Shown: in pieces, positions 34,885-46,380 of the stretch
Layout: each line of letters opens with the position of its first letter
How positions within the stretch are numbered: the stretch's first letter is position 1
Source: Notospermus geniculatus
Lineage: Eukaryota > Nemertea > Pilidiophora > Heteronemertea > Lineidae
NCBI GenBank assembly: GCA_002633025.1
Contig: NMRB01000767.1
Span: 114,952 to 178,951, forward strand
DNA: 64,000 bases
Direction: 5' to 3'
Position numbers and translations under genes: made by a program
Notes under the pieces: model-generated
The model's input: only the letters and a program-made list of their open reading frames with translations
Database searches by the model: none
What the model was told of the DNA's origin: nothing

Positions 34885-36000
34885 CTGAAATCATAAATAC
34901 CACNCAATATTCAAGCGCTATTGATCTCCTAAATCAATGAGTAAGGGGTTAATGATTCCCAGCTGAGACAAAGGCAGGCATGGAAGGTACCTGCTAGATC
35001 GAGGGTACAGAATGCTGCACTCAAGATGCTATAAGAGAGGTACTTCATCAAGCACCAGCTGAATCGATGCACTCATACGATATAATCAACTTCTCTCTCG
35101 ATGAAACTGTTTATTTAGTATTGTGATTCTCCTTTTGTTTCCATGGTTATAGCATGTCAATATTAGGTTGAAGAATTAGGATTTGAGAGCCAGCCACATT
35201 ACGGCAGTCAATGCCAGATTTTTGCGGGGTTGAGTGGATGGATTTTGAGAGTGATACATGACGGTTGGCACTTGTAAGACCTTCACACACTTCTGCGGTT
35301 TTTCAGATACAGATACTACTATGATGAATATGAGGCATTTTGCGACACAACTGGTTTGGTATCAATTGTCATCAAGGGTCCCAGTTCGTCATTCAACCAT
35401 CAGGCCTCAGTATCCTCAAGACTCTTTGCATGAGGGTTGGAAGCCCCAAACAACTCACTGGACCTCAGCTGAAAAGTTACTGCAAGGGTTATGGCCTTTC
35501 GTTTGAATTCCCTGAAAAATGAATGAGAAAATGTGAAAGACGAATTCGTCACTCTTGCACAAAGTCTGGCAACTTCTTGCAGGGTTGAAATGGGATGATC
35601 AGAACTCGCACTGTGGAATTGGGGAGGCATCATCCAACCTCCTGGCCTCCATTTCTTACAGCTTCTCTTTCCGGACTACCTCCTTACACTATTGGTCAGT
35701 TTCTAAAACTCTTAGAACCAATAAAAGAAATTAATTGCTAATCAACTACAAGCCAACATGAAACGACTATCCAACATGTCCAAACTTAAAATTTTCAACG
35801 CAAGGACAGGCAAGTGCTTTCATCAGTTCGAGAAATTTTTGGTTTCAGAGCTGTGTTGATGATAAACATGCCAGTGTTGTGTACGACAACTGTCCAGCTT
35901 CGTAGGAAAGTAGAGAGGGAGTCTGTGGATTCCTCAGGAGCTAAATGAGCAGGAGGAAACCAGAGTTAAAACCTGTACTGTCAAAGAGACTAATGCCTCT

Positions 36001-36310
36001 ACAGTGTTTCATACAGAGGGGGGGATGGGGGGGATTTATCCCCTCCATGATTGAGGCAAGGGGGGGATATCCCCCCCCTCAAGTTTGCAGACTAACCTTT
36101 TTCAAATATCACTATTTTCACTTCAGTAGTGTTTTTCTTTAATTTATTACATTTCAAATACAATTTTCATGCAGAAGGAAGACTAATTTTGCATTTTGGA
36201 GTGTAAAAAATGACTCTGGAGGCCATTTTTAACAAACAAAAACAAAAAAAAATTTTTTTTTTTGAATTTTTTTTTATCCCCCCCACATTGAAAATCCTGG
36301 CGGAAACCCT
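36001..36310. repeat. Poly-G/poly-C bounded repeat (CAGGGTTTCCGCCAGGATTT type)
   Basis: ACAGTGTTTCATACAGAGGG at the left resembles the reverse complement of CATTGAAAATCCTGGCGGAA and ACCCTG at the right. GGGGGGATGGGGGGG and TCCCCCCCAC runs lie inside. Probably an old non-autonomous element. Confidence 0.5.
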
Positions 36311-36332
36311 GCTCTAATACCCTCTCTTCAGT

Positions 36333-36420
36333 CAGATGAAGAATGGGTGTGACCAGGGTTCCAATCCGGACCCCTAGAGGTGGAAGGTACTGATATATCC
36401 ACTGCGCCATCACCTCAGAT
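36333..36420 (-). repeat. tRNA-derived SINE head
   Basis: Minus strand: GATGGCGCAGTGGATATATC...CACCTCTAGGGGTCC...GGATTGGAACCCTGG. It has the same layout as the tRNA-Asp-like heads at 22888 and 54420, with more substitutions in the B box. Confidence 0.45.
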
Positions 36421-36999
36421 AGTGAAGCCCCATGGGAGATATATTTCCAAATTCCTACTATCTGAACCTACGTCTCTGTTTGCAAGTCAATAGAGTANGT
36501 CCCCCTAATCACTTTAGCAAACAGCGGAACGATGATTGTACTGTTTGATGTGGGGTCCGTGTTCGCTCCTTCTCAATAATACCTCCATGGGCTATGCAAC
36601 TCGATTTCACCCGACTCGTGTCCGTACATTACATGGAATAGTGTGGCAGTTTTCCACCCAATCGTGCTCAAAGCAGCTGGATTGTCCTTGCCATTGCAAC
36701 GGCGGACCGGTATCTAGGATTTGCAGCAAAAGGTTGTTCATCACGTTCATTGCACCCCGGGTACATGCCCGGGCATTGCACTTACGCTATAGAATGATGG
36801 CGTGGTAAGTTAGCCACAGGTAAGTTTTCAAGTTTATTTTGGAAGTAACCTATACTGTTTGCACAATCTCCACTTAGCTAATGGGTACAATTTACAGTGT
36901 GTACGCGAGAATTCTCTCTGTGAAAAGTACGGTAGGCATGGTAGGCTACTAGGCCTGTTGACATAATTAGATTGCCATTACCTTAGTTATGCAGGAACT

Positions 37000-37573
37000 T
37001 ATGGCAAGCGGTTTGTTCATTTATTCCATAAACTAAGTTATTGCTCTGGAAACTTAGTTTATGGGTCCAAAAACTAAGTTTTTGCTCGCATAACTATGGT
37101 TTTGCTCTTGGAACTCATGTTTCAACTCCAGAACTGCAGTTCCAAGACCAGATGGACAAAAACTTAGTTTCTACTCGGCAAAAACTTAGTTTATGGATGG
37201 TAAGGCCAGAAACTTAGTTTATGCGGCTAAAAACTTAGTTTCTGAGCAAAAACTAAGTTTCCAATCTGAAACCTTAGTTCTGCGTCCCCCGGAACTATCA
37301 TTATGCCCCAGAACTAACATTCTGGTCCAAAAACCAAGTTTCTGGATGCAAAAACTTAGTTTCTTGGCCGTACGGTCCATAAACTGAGTTTTTGCCGAGC
37401 AGAAACTAAGTTTTTGTCCATCTGGTCTTGAAACTGCAGTTTTGGAGTTGAAATATGAGTTCCAAGAGCAAAACCATAGTTATGCGAGCAAAAACTTAGT
37501 TTTTGGACCCATAAACTAAGTTTCCAGAGCAAAAACTTAGTTTATGGAATAAATGAACAAACCGCTTGCCATA
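37000..37573. mobile_element. 574-bp giant fold-back made of AAACTWAGTTT repeats, 6-bp target duplication
   Basis: The left arm from TATGGCAAGCGGTTTGTTCA and the right arm ending TGAACAAACCGCTTGCCATA are reverse complements over most of their 285 bp, meeting near 37286. Both arms contain many copies of AAACTTAGTTT or AAACTAAGTTT, itself a near-palindrome. GGAACT flanks both sides (36994-36999 and 37574-37579). There is no coding capacity. It lies between the divergent SCaMC and EEIG/FAM102 genes. Confidence 0.85.
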
Positions 37574-37969
37574 GGAACTACTTTCTTAATGATAATGATT
37601 CAGGTCATCTAGGCCTATACCGATATCTACTCCCCTTCATCTCTGAGTCAGGTTCAGTTAGTGTATCTTATATACTCATCATGTAGCATTGTAGCTGTTA
37701 GAGACACATAATAAAGGACCTTATATTCGATATACTTCTCTATATTATCAAAGTCATCAACAAGGCCTACGTGTATACTGTCGTGTCTGTGGAGTGGTGC
37801 TATCGTGAGCATGGTCAGAGCGACTCGGCTCTTGTTCCCGTCAAATCAGCCATGTCAGACTGGCATATCATGGCTCCACGTGAGAGGTTTCTTGTGCGAG
37901 TCGGGTCTCTGAATGCCTGGCTTTCTAATGGGCAACTTAACCATAGAAACTATGGGTTGTCAAATGTGT

Positions 37970-38191
37970 CATTTGGTTCAGCGTACGTATTAGCCTAAGC
38001 AGTAGAGGAAACCAACAATATGGTGAATTGCTCATTGAGAGAAAAATCTCGTATGGCTCCTGTTACCAGGTGTTCTTAGAACAGGTTTGTGGAGGACTGC
38101 GAACACCAGTCTCCACCTGCATTCGAAGTGAGTATAAATGCTCTCGGTTCCTGAAGGCCCGTTTCCACTACAACGGATTCCGCCGCGGTTT
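37970..38191. repeat. First copy of a 222-bp exact direct duplication
   Basis: Identical, as far as I can read, to 38409-38630 (offset 439). The second copy begins directly after the single N at 38408, which points to an assembly join of two alleles. Confidence 0.85.
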
Positions 38192-38407
38192 AAAGATAAA
38201 GATAAAGATAATATATTTGTAAAGCGCATAAAATCCACACAAGCGTGATCAGTTGCGCTGAGTACATGAGCAGATAAAAGAGTTAAAGAATTTCAATAAA
38301 AACCTGACAAATTAGCAATCAAAGGCAACTCTAAAAAGGTATGCAAGGTTCGTGATAGAGCGGATTTCAACAGGTAACGCATTCCATAAAAGCGGGGCAG
38401 CGTAAAA
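38192..38407. repeat. Insert between duplicated blocks, starting AAAGATAAAGATAAAGATAA
   Basis: Begins with a short AAAGAT tandem and continues ATATATTTGTAAAGCGCATA... up to the N at 38408. It looks like one end of a dispersed element (the simple repeat could be its tail) that interrupts one allele. Confidence 0.5.
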
Positions 38408-38408
38408 N

Positions 38409-38630
38409 CATTTGGTTCAGCGTACGTATTAGCCTAAGCAGTAGAGGAAACCAACAATATGGTGAATTGCTCATTGAGAGAAAAATCTCGTATGGCTCCT
38501 GTTACCAGGTGTTCTTAGAACAGGTTTGTGGAGGACTGCGAACACCAGTCTCCACCTGCATTCGAAGTGAGTATAAATGCTCTCGGTTCCTGAAGGCCCG
38601 TTTCCACTACAACGGATTCCGCCGCGGTTT
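38409..38630. repeat. Second copy of the 222-bp duplication
   Basis: Same sequence as 37970-38191. Here the block continues without interruption into the GCGGCGAACGGAGCGGTTTT repeats. Confidence 0.85.
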
Positions 38631-38820
38631 GCGGCGAACGGAGCGGTTTTCACAGGGCTGCAAGACCCGCCTTTCGCCTCCACTTCAGCGGATTCCTCCG
38701 CGGTTTGCGGCGAACGGTGCGGTTTTCACAGGGCTGCAAGACCCGCCTTTCGCCTCCACTTCAGCGGATTCCGCCGCGGCTTGTGGTGAACGGAGCGGTT
38801 TTCACAGGCATTGGGAAAAT
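38596..38820. repeat. Tandem partial copies of a GCGG-rich MITE end, about 70-bp unit
   Basis: GGATTCCGCCGCGG, GGCGAACGGAGCGGTTTTCA and CAGGGCTGCAAGACCCGCCT repeat about three times. The same sequences form the ends of the element at 39086-39268. Confidence 0.75.
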
Positions 38821-38894
38821 TAATGCGGGTGATCCACCGACTTTACGACGGGTTTACGATCAGTTTGCGATTACTTCACGACGGCACGTAAACT

Positions 38895-39009
38895 AGTATG
38901 AATAAAGACTAGCAAGTGCTTTTACTTCAGATTTGTACAGCATTGCCTCGTGCATTTGTATTGCAAAATCCAAGAAAAAGCATTTGCTAGTCGTTATTCA
39001 TATGACCCA
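38895..39009. repeat. Second copy of the TATGAATAAAGACTAG hairpin MITE
   Basis: Same family as 2069-2188; the central part is inverted relative to that copy and the left tip is truncated. Confidence 0.75.
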
Positions 39010-39085
39010 ATGTCGTATTAAATACTTTGCTAGCCAACCAAGTTGGAATAACTGCGATGCAAAAGACGAAAATAGTGGCTTAAAT

Positions 39086-39268
39086 GCCCGTTTGCACTAT
39101 AGCGGATTCTGCCGCGTCTTGCGGCGAGCGGAGCGGTTTTCACAGGCATTGGGATAATCAATAGGCCATTGTATTGTTAAACCATCGAAGGATTATCCAA
39201 AGCCCTGTGAAAACCGCACCGCTCGCCGGAAACTGCCGCGGAATCCGCTATAGTGGAAACGGTCCTTT
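39086..39268. mobile_element. 183-bp MITE (CCCGTTTSCACTATAGCGGA ends)
   Basis: CCCGTTTGCACTATAGCGGA...GAGCGGTTTTCACAGG at the left is mirrored by CCTGTGAAAACCGCACCGCT...TCCGCTATAGTGGAAACGG at the right. Confidence 0.75.
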
Positions 39269-39381
39269 ACACAGAACGCAGGGCGGGCGATTCTGGCAGA
39301 GGGAAAGGGGAATCAGACGACAGTTCCATAGGCTTGGCTGAATGTCAATACGGCCATGCTTGAAACTTAGGCCTACGCTGT

Positions 39382-39499
39382 GGGCCGTATTCTAGAAACT
39401 TCCTAACTCTTAGGTTACCTTTAGCTATTATTTCCAGAGCAAAATACAAAAGGTTAAAGTGGCCCTTAGACTGGAGGAGGCTTTTAGAATGCGGACCTG
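39382..39499. mobile_element. Short MITE with GGGCCGTATTCTAGAAA ends
   Basis: GGGCCGTATTCTAGAAAC pairs imperfectly with CTTTTAGAATGCGGACCT. It is similar in style to elements at 58365-58482 and 61332-61440. Confidence 0.5.
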
Positions 39500-41814
39500 T
39501 ATTTCATACATGTAATCATCTGACAAATACTACAGAGCGATCTCAAACCACGGCCACGTGAGCAACGGTCCTGATTACTCCAGGAGTTATTGCACTTTTG
39601 GGGTTTTCGGTTTTGTCCACCTAGTGGCCAAGCTAAGAATCAGATTAAACCGAAACGTGCAAGGGGTATGTATGCACAAAGTTTCAAGTCAATACCCTCA
39701 GTGGTTAAACAATGTGCCTGGCAAATGGACGCCGACGGACACCGCACTATGAGAAGAGCTCGTTAGGTGAGCAAAAAACTTTTGCTCAAAAAACACTTTT
39801 TCCGACCATCTTTTACTTACTCCCTTCTTCACCTCTGACCGCCTCTGCAACCTGTGGATCGCAGAACCAAGCACAAGTGAGCGCCGAAAGGACTTCGGTG
39901 AATCTATCCGACCCTGCGTTTAGCTTCGGTTCAACTCCTTTTAATCCAAAATTTTAAACCCGACTACATTTTTTAGCTCAGCTGACCAAAGGTCAGCAGA
40001 GCTGACCAAAGGTCAGCAGAGCTAGTAGAATAAGTATTCAGTGGCGTCACGTGTCAGTCCGTCACCCCGTCCGTCAAACTATGCCCGACGTTTTGTAGCC
40101 GTAATAGCTAGAGACTTCGAATTTAACCTGAAGGTAGCCCTGGGTGAACTCTCCTCGGAAACAAAAAATTAGCGCGATGTGACACATAGTAAGCTCTCCA
40201 GGGGGCGTTTCCCGTAAAATGAAATATGGCGATATCTCAGGCCCTATGGTATATTTGTATAAAAAAGTGATAGGACAGATAGGTTTATAATTTCTACATC
40301 AGTTCAAAGGGAAATTAATGTCAGATCTGTTCACCAGGGGGCGGTATTCAACAAAATAAAAAACTGGGGTATTTGAATTTCCCGCACTTTGAAGTTCCAA
40401 AATATGCATGAGTAACTCAGTAACTGGTGCCCTGTCCGACATAGCCAGTGGTAACACTGATACAATGTTGAACCTTAGCTGATAAACATGGCCACCATGC
40501 TTTTCATCACTTGAGAATTTCAACATGCTGTTATAGCCTGACTAATCTTTCATCAGGTAAGGTAACATACTTCAACTCATTCTTTTATGTGTGGCAACAG
40601 TCTCAATGCCTAATTGGTAATTTAGGTCATTCAAATAGTCAAATGGCCTTGCCCAATCTCCAACGCAGAGGTCAGACGGTTTCACCCGTACTGACTCTGC
40701 CTTCAAACGTCAGTGCCCCGTACTTCTTTTCGCGTAGGAATGACGTCATTTAAGATGGCAGCCTCATTGTTGCACGTGGTTAATGTTTACAGTCACAAAA
40801 TCATGTGATCAAATTCGACGAAGCTGATTGGTCCATCGATTTGGTTGCTTCTAAAATAGAAACTATTTCTGCCGGAACGACCGAACCGAATCACAGCCAC
40901 ACGTGTAATCCGCCGCAAAATAGTGCAACACAAAATAATGAACAAATGTTAAAAAATCATGATGTGTTTGGTGTTTTGGTACACTTCTAAACTTGACAGT
41001 ACGATTATGATTTTATTAGGGTGGAAAACTAGCTGTAGATCAGTTTTTATTCATTCTGCTCATTCCGAGCAGAAGTGATGAGGGCGTTTGAATCCAGTGG
41101 TACAAGTGGAGCAAACCGAAAACGCGGAACGCCGTACGTACCATAGTCTCGCGCAGCCAGACCCTCGGTTGGGAGACCGAGGGTCTGGCCACAACGTCTA
41201 AAGCTTTTGTGATGCTGCTTTGCGCACGACTGCCCCATCAATGGCGAGATCATTCCCGCCCGGCGGCATCGATCTTCGGCAAATTTCTCGATAAAGACGA
41301 CACAACTGACCTGTGTATATCTCCTTTAGTGTCACTGATGGAGGATCGGATCATCAGTGCTGCNTTTTCAGGCTAGAGCATGTGCCTACAATTTAACTAA
41401 ATTACACCTAAAAATCAATATTGTCAGCTGAGCGCATCGCCCATGGGCGACTTGTTAAACTCATTTTTAACTCATATGGCCCTTCAAAATCACACCTTCA
41501 TAATTCGCGCCATTGAACTGGAGCCGACCTTGGCCGGCCTACTTTTCAGCTATAAATAGCTGGCCAGGCATGAACACTGTATTCTTGCGCACAGTGCACT
41601 GATAATTTGCTCATCAAATCTCCAAAACTATCTCTTCACAAAATAACTAAGACATGAGTCTTAAAGAAACAAGCCTTTCGGCGACATGGTTCACTAGAGG
41701 TTGATGAAGGGATGTGGGAAAGTTAAGTCGGAAGTGACGGTCGGCAGCGCGGGTGAATCTCTGCACGACGGGTGAGCAGACGATCAATGAATCTCAGCGC
41801 TGATGACACTGCAG
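39500..41814. other. Intergenic stretch with short repeats only
   Basis: Contains a doubled CAGCTGACCAAAGGTCAGCAGAG palindromic unit at 39977-40024, a TGACGTCATTT next to AAGATGGCAGCC near 40740 that resembles CRE and YY1 sites, and the small hairpin at 41143-41193. I recognise no gene. Confidence 0.4.
41143..41193. repeat. Short hairpin of the CTAGTCTCGCGCAGCCAG family
   Basis: TAGTCTCGCGCAGCCAG then GACCCTCGGT and its complement ACCGAGGGTC around a 6-base loop. Related to 13538-13637. Confidence 0.5.
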
Positions 41815-43179
41815 CAGATGGCTTACTGGAAAAAGCGGAACGGAACGGAACAGGCGGAATCGTTCCGCCGAAGGGAGCGACCATTATTTGTACAGTGATG
41901 ATGACTAGACTGATTTATCGTCTTTGCGGCCCTACTCCCGCGGAGTAGGAATTATTTAGCAGAGAAACTCTGACTCTGCGGTCTTTTCGAGCTCCTGTCT
42001 TGTACAGTAGGCCTAACCTTATAAAATGTATATGAACATTCCTAAAGCTAGATCGGTACCCGATCCTCCGCGAGGGGGCTTTTGTTGTCTACATTCTAAC
42101 ATCGAGAGACCGGAGACCAGTCTATCATGATCCTCGATGATGACATTACGATGGCGCCCCATAGCTGGCGGCTGCGATATTGCCCTGTAAGCCGACAGAT
42201 CTACTGGTATATTGCGCAAGGCCTCTATGCACCCTGGCCTATGCCACAACTCGTCGATTATCATTGGCAAGCAGCAGCTTGTCACAGTGGCGGATTTTGA
42301 GCCCACTTCGCCTATCATTATTGCGGTTTTTCCGCCACAACAAGTGTACTCACGGCAGTCACTTTGCGCCGGACGAACTGCAAAACATTTGTAAAGTTAT
42401 CTGTCCTAACTGAAAAGTTCGGCTGTCTTTTCACAATAACTTAGTTTGTATTTCCAGGTTACATGGGCTTACTACGGTTTGAATGAAACGAAAGACCAAA
42501 GTAGACTCAAAACTTATCTCTATTCTTACAACTCCCAGCCTGTAGGCCTATACAGGTTCTCTAAACATAGCAAAAGTAGATAAAATAGACCTTTTTTGAT
42601 AATAGGCATAATCAGCAAAGCAGGTCAAACGGCAGTAAAGACAATCAGGACATCCGCTTGAAAATTTGATTTGGAACAATCATACAGCCAAAAAAGTGCC
42701 AACTACCGAAGGTGAACATCCGAATGTCCCAAATTCTCAACGATCACTCAAATTATGCATAATACAAACAGTTTATTTTATTAAGTCACTAGGCCTACCA
42801 AAAGTGGCTAAAAGCGTAATTAGACCTATACCATCTATGGTCAGATGGTAACCCGGCACCTCTCAACTTCCTATCATAGTAAAAAGAATGACATCCATAA
42901 AGGGTATCAAACCTTATGTTAACCACCCATACTTTACCTAACGCCAGATGGAGATCGGACATGTAACTGGGTGAGCCAAGGTTATTGTGGAATTGCTCCC
43001 CATGAACTGCCAATTTAAAAATAAAATGATTTGGAAAACACGTGCGTGACGGAATAATCAATGCTCCCAACCATCCGCAACTCCAGGTCACAAATACAGT
43101 GCATTTGGGATAGGACAGCAAGATTACGTACGAGGCTGATTCCGTTCCGCCTGTACCGCATTTTCCAGTAAGCCATCTG
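41815..43179. mobile_element. 1.37-kb element bounded by inverted repeats
   Basis: CAGATGGCTTACTGGAAAA and GCGGAACGGAAC...AGGCGGAATC at the left pair with GATTCCGTTCCGCCTGTACCGC and TTTTCCAGTAAGCCATCTG at the right. Inside are minus frames of 99 and 108 codons (42318-42019 and 43121-42795) that I do not recognise; they may be decayed transposase or captured sequence. Confidence 0.55.
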
Positions 43180-43200
43180 ATGATGTTGCCTTTTCCTTTG

Positions 43201-44130
43201 TTAGCTCACCTCTGTGAGGTGAGCTTCTCCCATGTTGTGTCGTCCGTCGTCCGGCGTCGTTAACAGGGGTGGCACGTTTCTAAACCACTTGGGCTACAAA
43301 CTTGAAATTTGGTGTACAAGTACCATATGGTAAAAACTATCTCTGGACCGAAACTTAGCGCTGCTGTTTGTACGCTCTGGCCTGTAGGGGGCACTTTGTG
43401 AAAACCTTTTTACCATATCTCCTGAACGCTACGAGCAAGAACCACGAAACTTTTATGGTGTGTTCTTCTGATGAGACTACATCACATAAATCCCGGGTTT
43501 TTGATTTGACCTACTTTTCAAGGTCACAGAGGTCAAAGTTCAAAATTCACTCTTTGGTGGCACATTTCATGGCTATTTGACATAGAGTGTTGTGATTTGG
43601 TGTGAAGATATATCTAGGCACCCTGCACAAATGCACCAAATTTCAACCCGATCGGACTTCAAATATGGCCGCCAGGAAGCCATCTTGAAAAATGGACTTT
43701 GACCCACATTTTATAAATAGGAGTAGGTAGGATGTTTTAACGTTGTCAAAATATGTATGTAGGTACCATATGGTAGATTTCAGTGAGATTCAACGTCAAA
43801 TATGGCCGCCAGGGAGCCATCTTGAAAAATGGACTTCGGCCAACACCTCATAGATAGGGGTAGCTAGGATGCTTTAACCGTGCCTAAATATGTGTCTTGG
43901 TACCATCTACTTATATGCCAAATTTCGGTTCGATTGGACTTCAACATGGCTGCCAGGCGGCCATCTTGAAAAATTGACTTTGGCCATTATCTCATCGGTA
44001 GTACCTAAATGTTACGATGTTTCAATGTTGTCTAAATATCTATGCAAGTATCCTGTACATTCCTGCTAAAATTTCAATCCCAGCGAACGTCACGTGTGGC
44101 CACCTGGTGGCCATCTTGAAAAATAGAATC
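43201..44130. repeat. TTAGCTCACC...GTCCGTCGTC dispersed element with internal 130-bp repeats
   Basis: It starts TTAGCTCACCTCTGTGAGGTGAGC, a hairpin, then CGTCCGTCGTCCGGCGTCG. Further in, GCCGCCAGGNAGCCATCTTGAAAAATGGACTT occurs four times at roughly 130-160 bp spacing. Shorter relatives begin at 39972 (TTTAGCTCAGCTGACC) and 47007 (GTTAGCTCACTGGGGTGAGC). This type is widespread in marine invertebrate genomes. Confidence 0.65.
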
Positions 44131-44403
44131 TTTGGCATGAGACTGTGACCTAGACAGGAAAGCAGTTTGTTCACAAATACCACTTGTATTCAGTGTATTC
44201 AGAAATTGTACTCCTTCTGGGTGCCATCACCTGAGTTTATGTCACTGACTGATAATACTGATCAGATCATAAAATACTTCTTGGTGTGTTCAGCTTTATC
44301 TTATCTGTACTGATCCTCAACATTGACCATGAGAGTCACAGTTTCACACTTAACCATGGAGACTTATCACAGAGGTGAGCACAATGGCCCTGGCCATTTC
44401 ATT

Positions 44404-45020
44404 NNNNNNNNNNNNNNNNNNNNNNNNNNNNNNNNNNNNNNNNNNNNNNNNNNNNNNNNNNNNNNNNNNNNNNNNNNNNNNNNNNNNNNNNNNNNNNNNN
44501 NNNNNNNNNNNNNNNNNNNNNNNNNNNNNNNNNNNNNNNNNNNNNNNNNNNNNNNNNNNNNNNNNNNNNNNNNNNNNNNNNNNNNNNNNNNNNNNNNNNN
44601 NNNNNNNNNNNNNNNNNNNNNNNNNNNNNNNNNNNNNNNNNNNNNNNNNNNNNNNNNNNNNNNNNNNNNNNNNNNNNNNNNNNNNNNNNNNNNNNNNNNN
44701 NNNNNNNNNNNNNNNNNNNNNNNNNNNNNNNNNNNNNNNNNNNNNNNNNNNNNNNNNNNNNNNNNNNNNNNNNNNNNNNNNNNNNNNNNNNNNNNNNNNN
44801 NNNNNNNNNNNNNNNNNNNNNNNNNNNNNNNNNNNNNNNNNNNNNNNNNNNNNNNNNNNNNNNNNNNNNNNNNNNNNNNNNNNNNNNNNNNNNNNNNNNN
44901 NNNNNNNNNNNNNNNNNNNNNNNNNNNNNNNNNNNNNNNNNNNNNNNNNNNNNNNNNNNNNNNNNNNNNNNNNNNNNNNNNNNNNNNNNNNNNNNNNNNN
45001 NNNNNNNNNNNNNNNNNNNN
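44404..45020. other. Assembly gap (617 Ns)
   Basis: Unknown bases between the two divergent genes; 5' exons of either could lie here. Confidence 0.99.
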
Positions 45021-45344
45021 TTAGGCCTAGCCTGCACATCTCATGCCTACAATTCGCCCCGGCCTTCATTCATTAGGCCTAGCACGCGCTAGCCTACCGG
45101 CAACAGTGGGCAACCTCAGCCGAGTTAGCCTAATAAGTTACCTTGGTTACATGTGCACTGATGCGGGTATTCGAAAACCCTGGACTGAGAAACACTGGAT
45201 TGGACTGGATTGGATTGGACTGTGAATCACTGTTCTCCACCACCTGCCAGTCATTGGCACATGTCTGATGACCTTGTGGAAATGAAAATGATACAGCTGA
45301 TATAGGCATATTTGCCGAAGAATTGTGAAATGGCAGTGAATGTC

Positions 45345-45530
45345 AGGAAACGGGCGCGATCACGCCGGCGCCCGAAAACGCCCGCAAAAAAGTTTGACCA
45401 GCGTGTTTCGGAGCGCCCGAAAAAACCGGTACCGAAGCGCGCCCACGGGGCGGTTATTTGCGAGCGCAGTCACGCCCGCCAAACAGATCCACCAGCGTGC
45501 AGCTATCGCGCCCCCTCACGTTTCTTACTG
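45345..45530. other. CpG-rich block with CGCCCG repeats
   Basis: Strikingly GC-rich against AT-rich surroundings, with repeated CGCCCGAAAACGCCCGCAAA and GCGCCC motifs. Possibly a CpG island or an unmethylated repeat; no protein could be assigned. Confidence 0.35.
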
Positions 45531-45850
45531 GAACTATAATTTCTGAACTTGGGACTCCATGGTACAGGCGCGGTGATTGGTTGGACGATGCCTGCCACGT
45601 TTCTCATGCCCAATGAGATGCAAGTTTTCATTGACGGTAAGCGTAGTAAAGTCCCGGTCACCACGTGGGATGCAGGCTTATGACTTGTCATCATCATGAA
45701 GTTGAAAACAGAATGAGTAGGTGGGTTAGTGCTGGTGGATAGGGGGGACTAGAATGTAGAAAGGTGAAGTGTGCATACATGTAGCTATAATGACAATCGG
45801 TGGTGAAAAGAACATAATACTAATTGTCACTCCCGTTGTTTTAAGCCTAC

Positions 45851-45948
45851 AGGAGTGATAGCGCCCGCAAGCTTCCCCACGGGAGTGATAGCGCCCGCAA
45901 GCTTCCCCACGGGAGTGATAGCGCCCGCAAGCTTCCCCACGGGAGTGA
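45851..45948. repeat. 30-bp tandem repeat, three exact copies
   Basis: GGGAGTGATAGCGCCCGCAA plus GCTTCCCCAC is repeated three times and followed by a degenerate fourth. Confidence 0.85.
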
Positions 45949-46199
45949 TTTTTTTCCGCTCCCGCGGTACATTTACGGAAGTGATATATAGCTCCCGTAA
46001 GATTTTTTCCTGACATTCACTGAAATGGTATACATGGTATACATGTACTGTCCGAAGCAATCGAAAATGCAATGAATATCTTAGGAAAGATGTTGCATGA
46101 CCTCATGTCTGATTGTGTTGGTCCTATGATATGAATTTTGGAAGCATATGAAAAATATATGTGTCTCCAGTGGTATGTAGGCCTATGTGTGACAGAGGG

Positions 46200-46380
46200 A
46201 ATTGTAGTGGGATCTCTTAGCCGACACCTTTGTCAGCAGGACACCTCTATATTAAGGACACCAAAATTCAGTCCCAAACTGGTAGGTACTTTCTATTCAT
46301 TTTGACATTCGTAATCAGGACACCATCTATCAGTGGTGAAGCTGTCTTTAATAGAGAGGTTTTAAATACAGGTAGGCCTA
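46200..46380. repeat. Copy of the GGACACCTC dispersed element
   Basis: CCGACACCTTTGTCAGCAGG, ACACCTCTATATTAAGGACA and TCTTTAATAGAGAGGTTTTA match the families at 18876-19205 and 62577-62788; the ends are decayed. Confidence 0.55.

Noticed and set aside
44323-45076. Frames of 212-239 codons spanning the second gap
   Set aside because: Composed of Ns; no supported coding sequence at either edge.
45851-45948. CRISPR-like array of three 30-bp repeats
   Set aside because: No spacers; copies are directly adjacent and the genome is eukaryotic.
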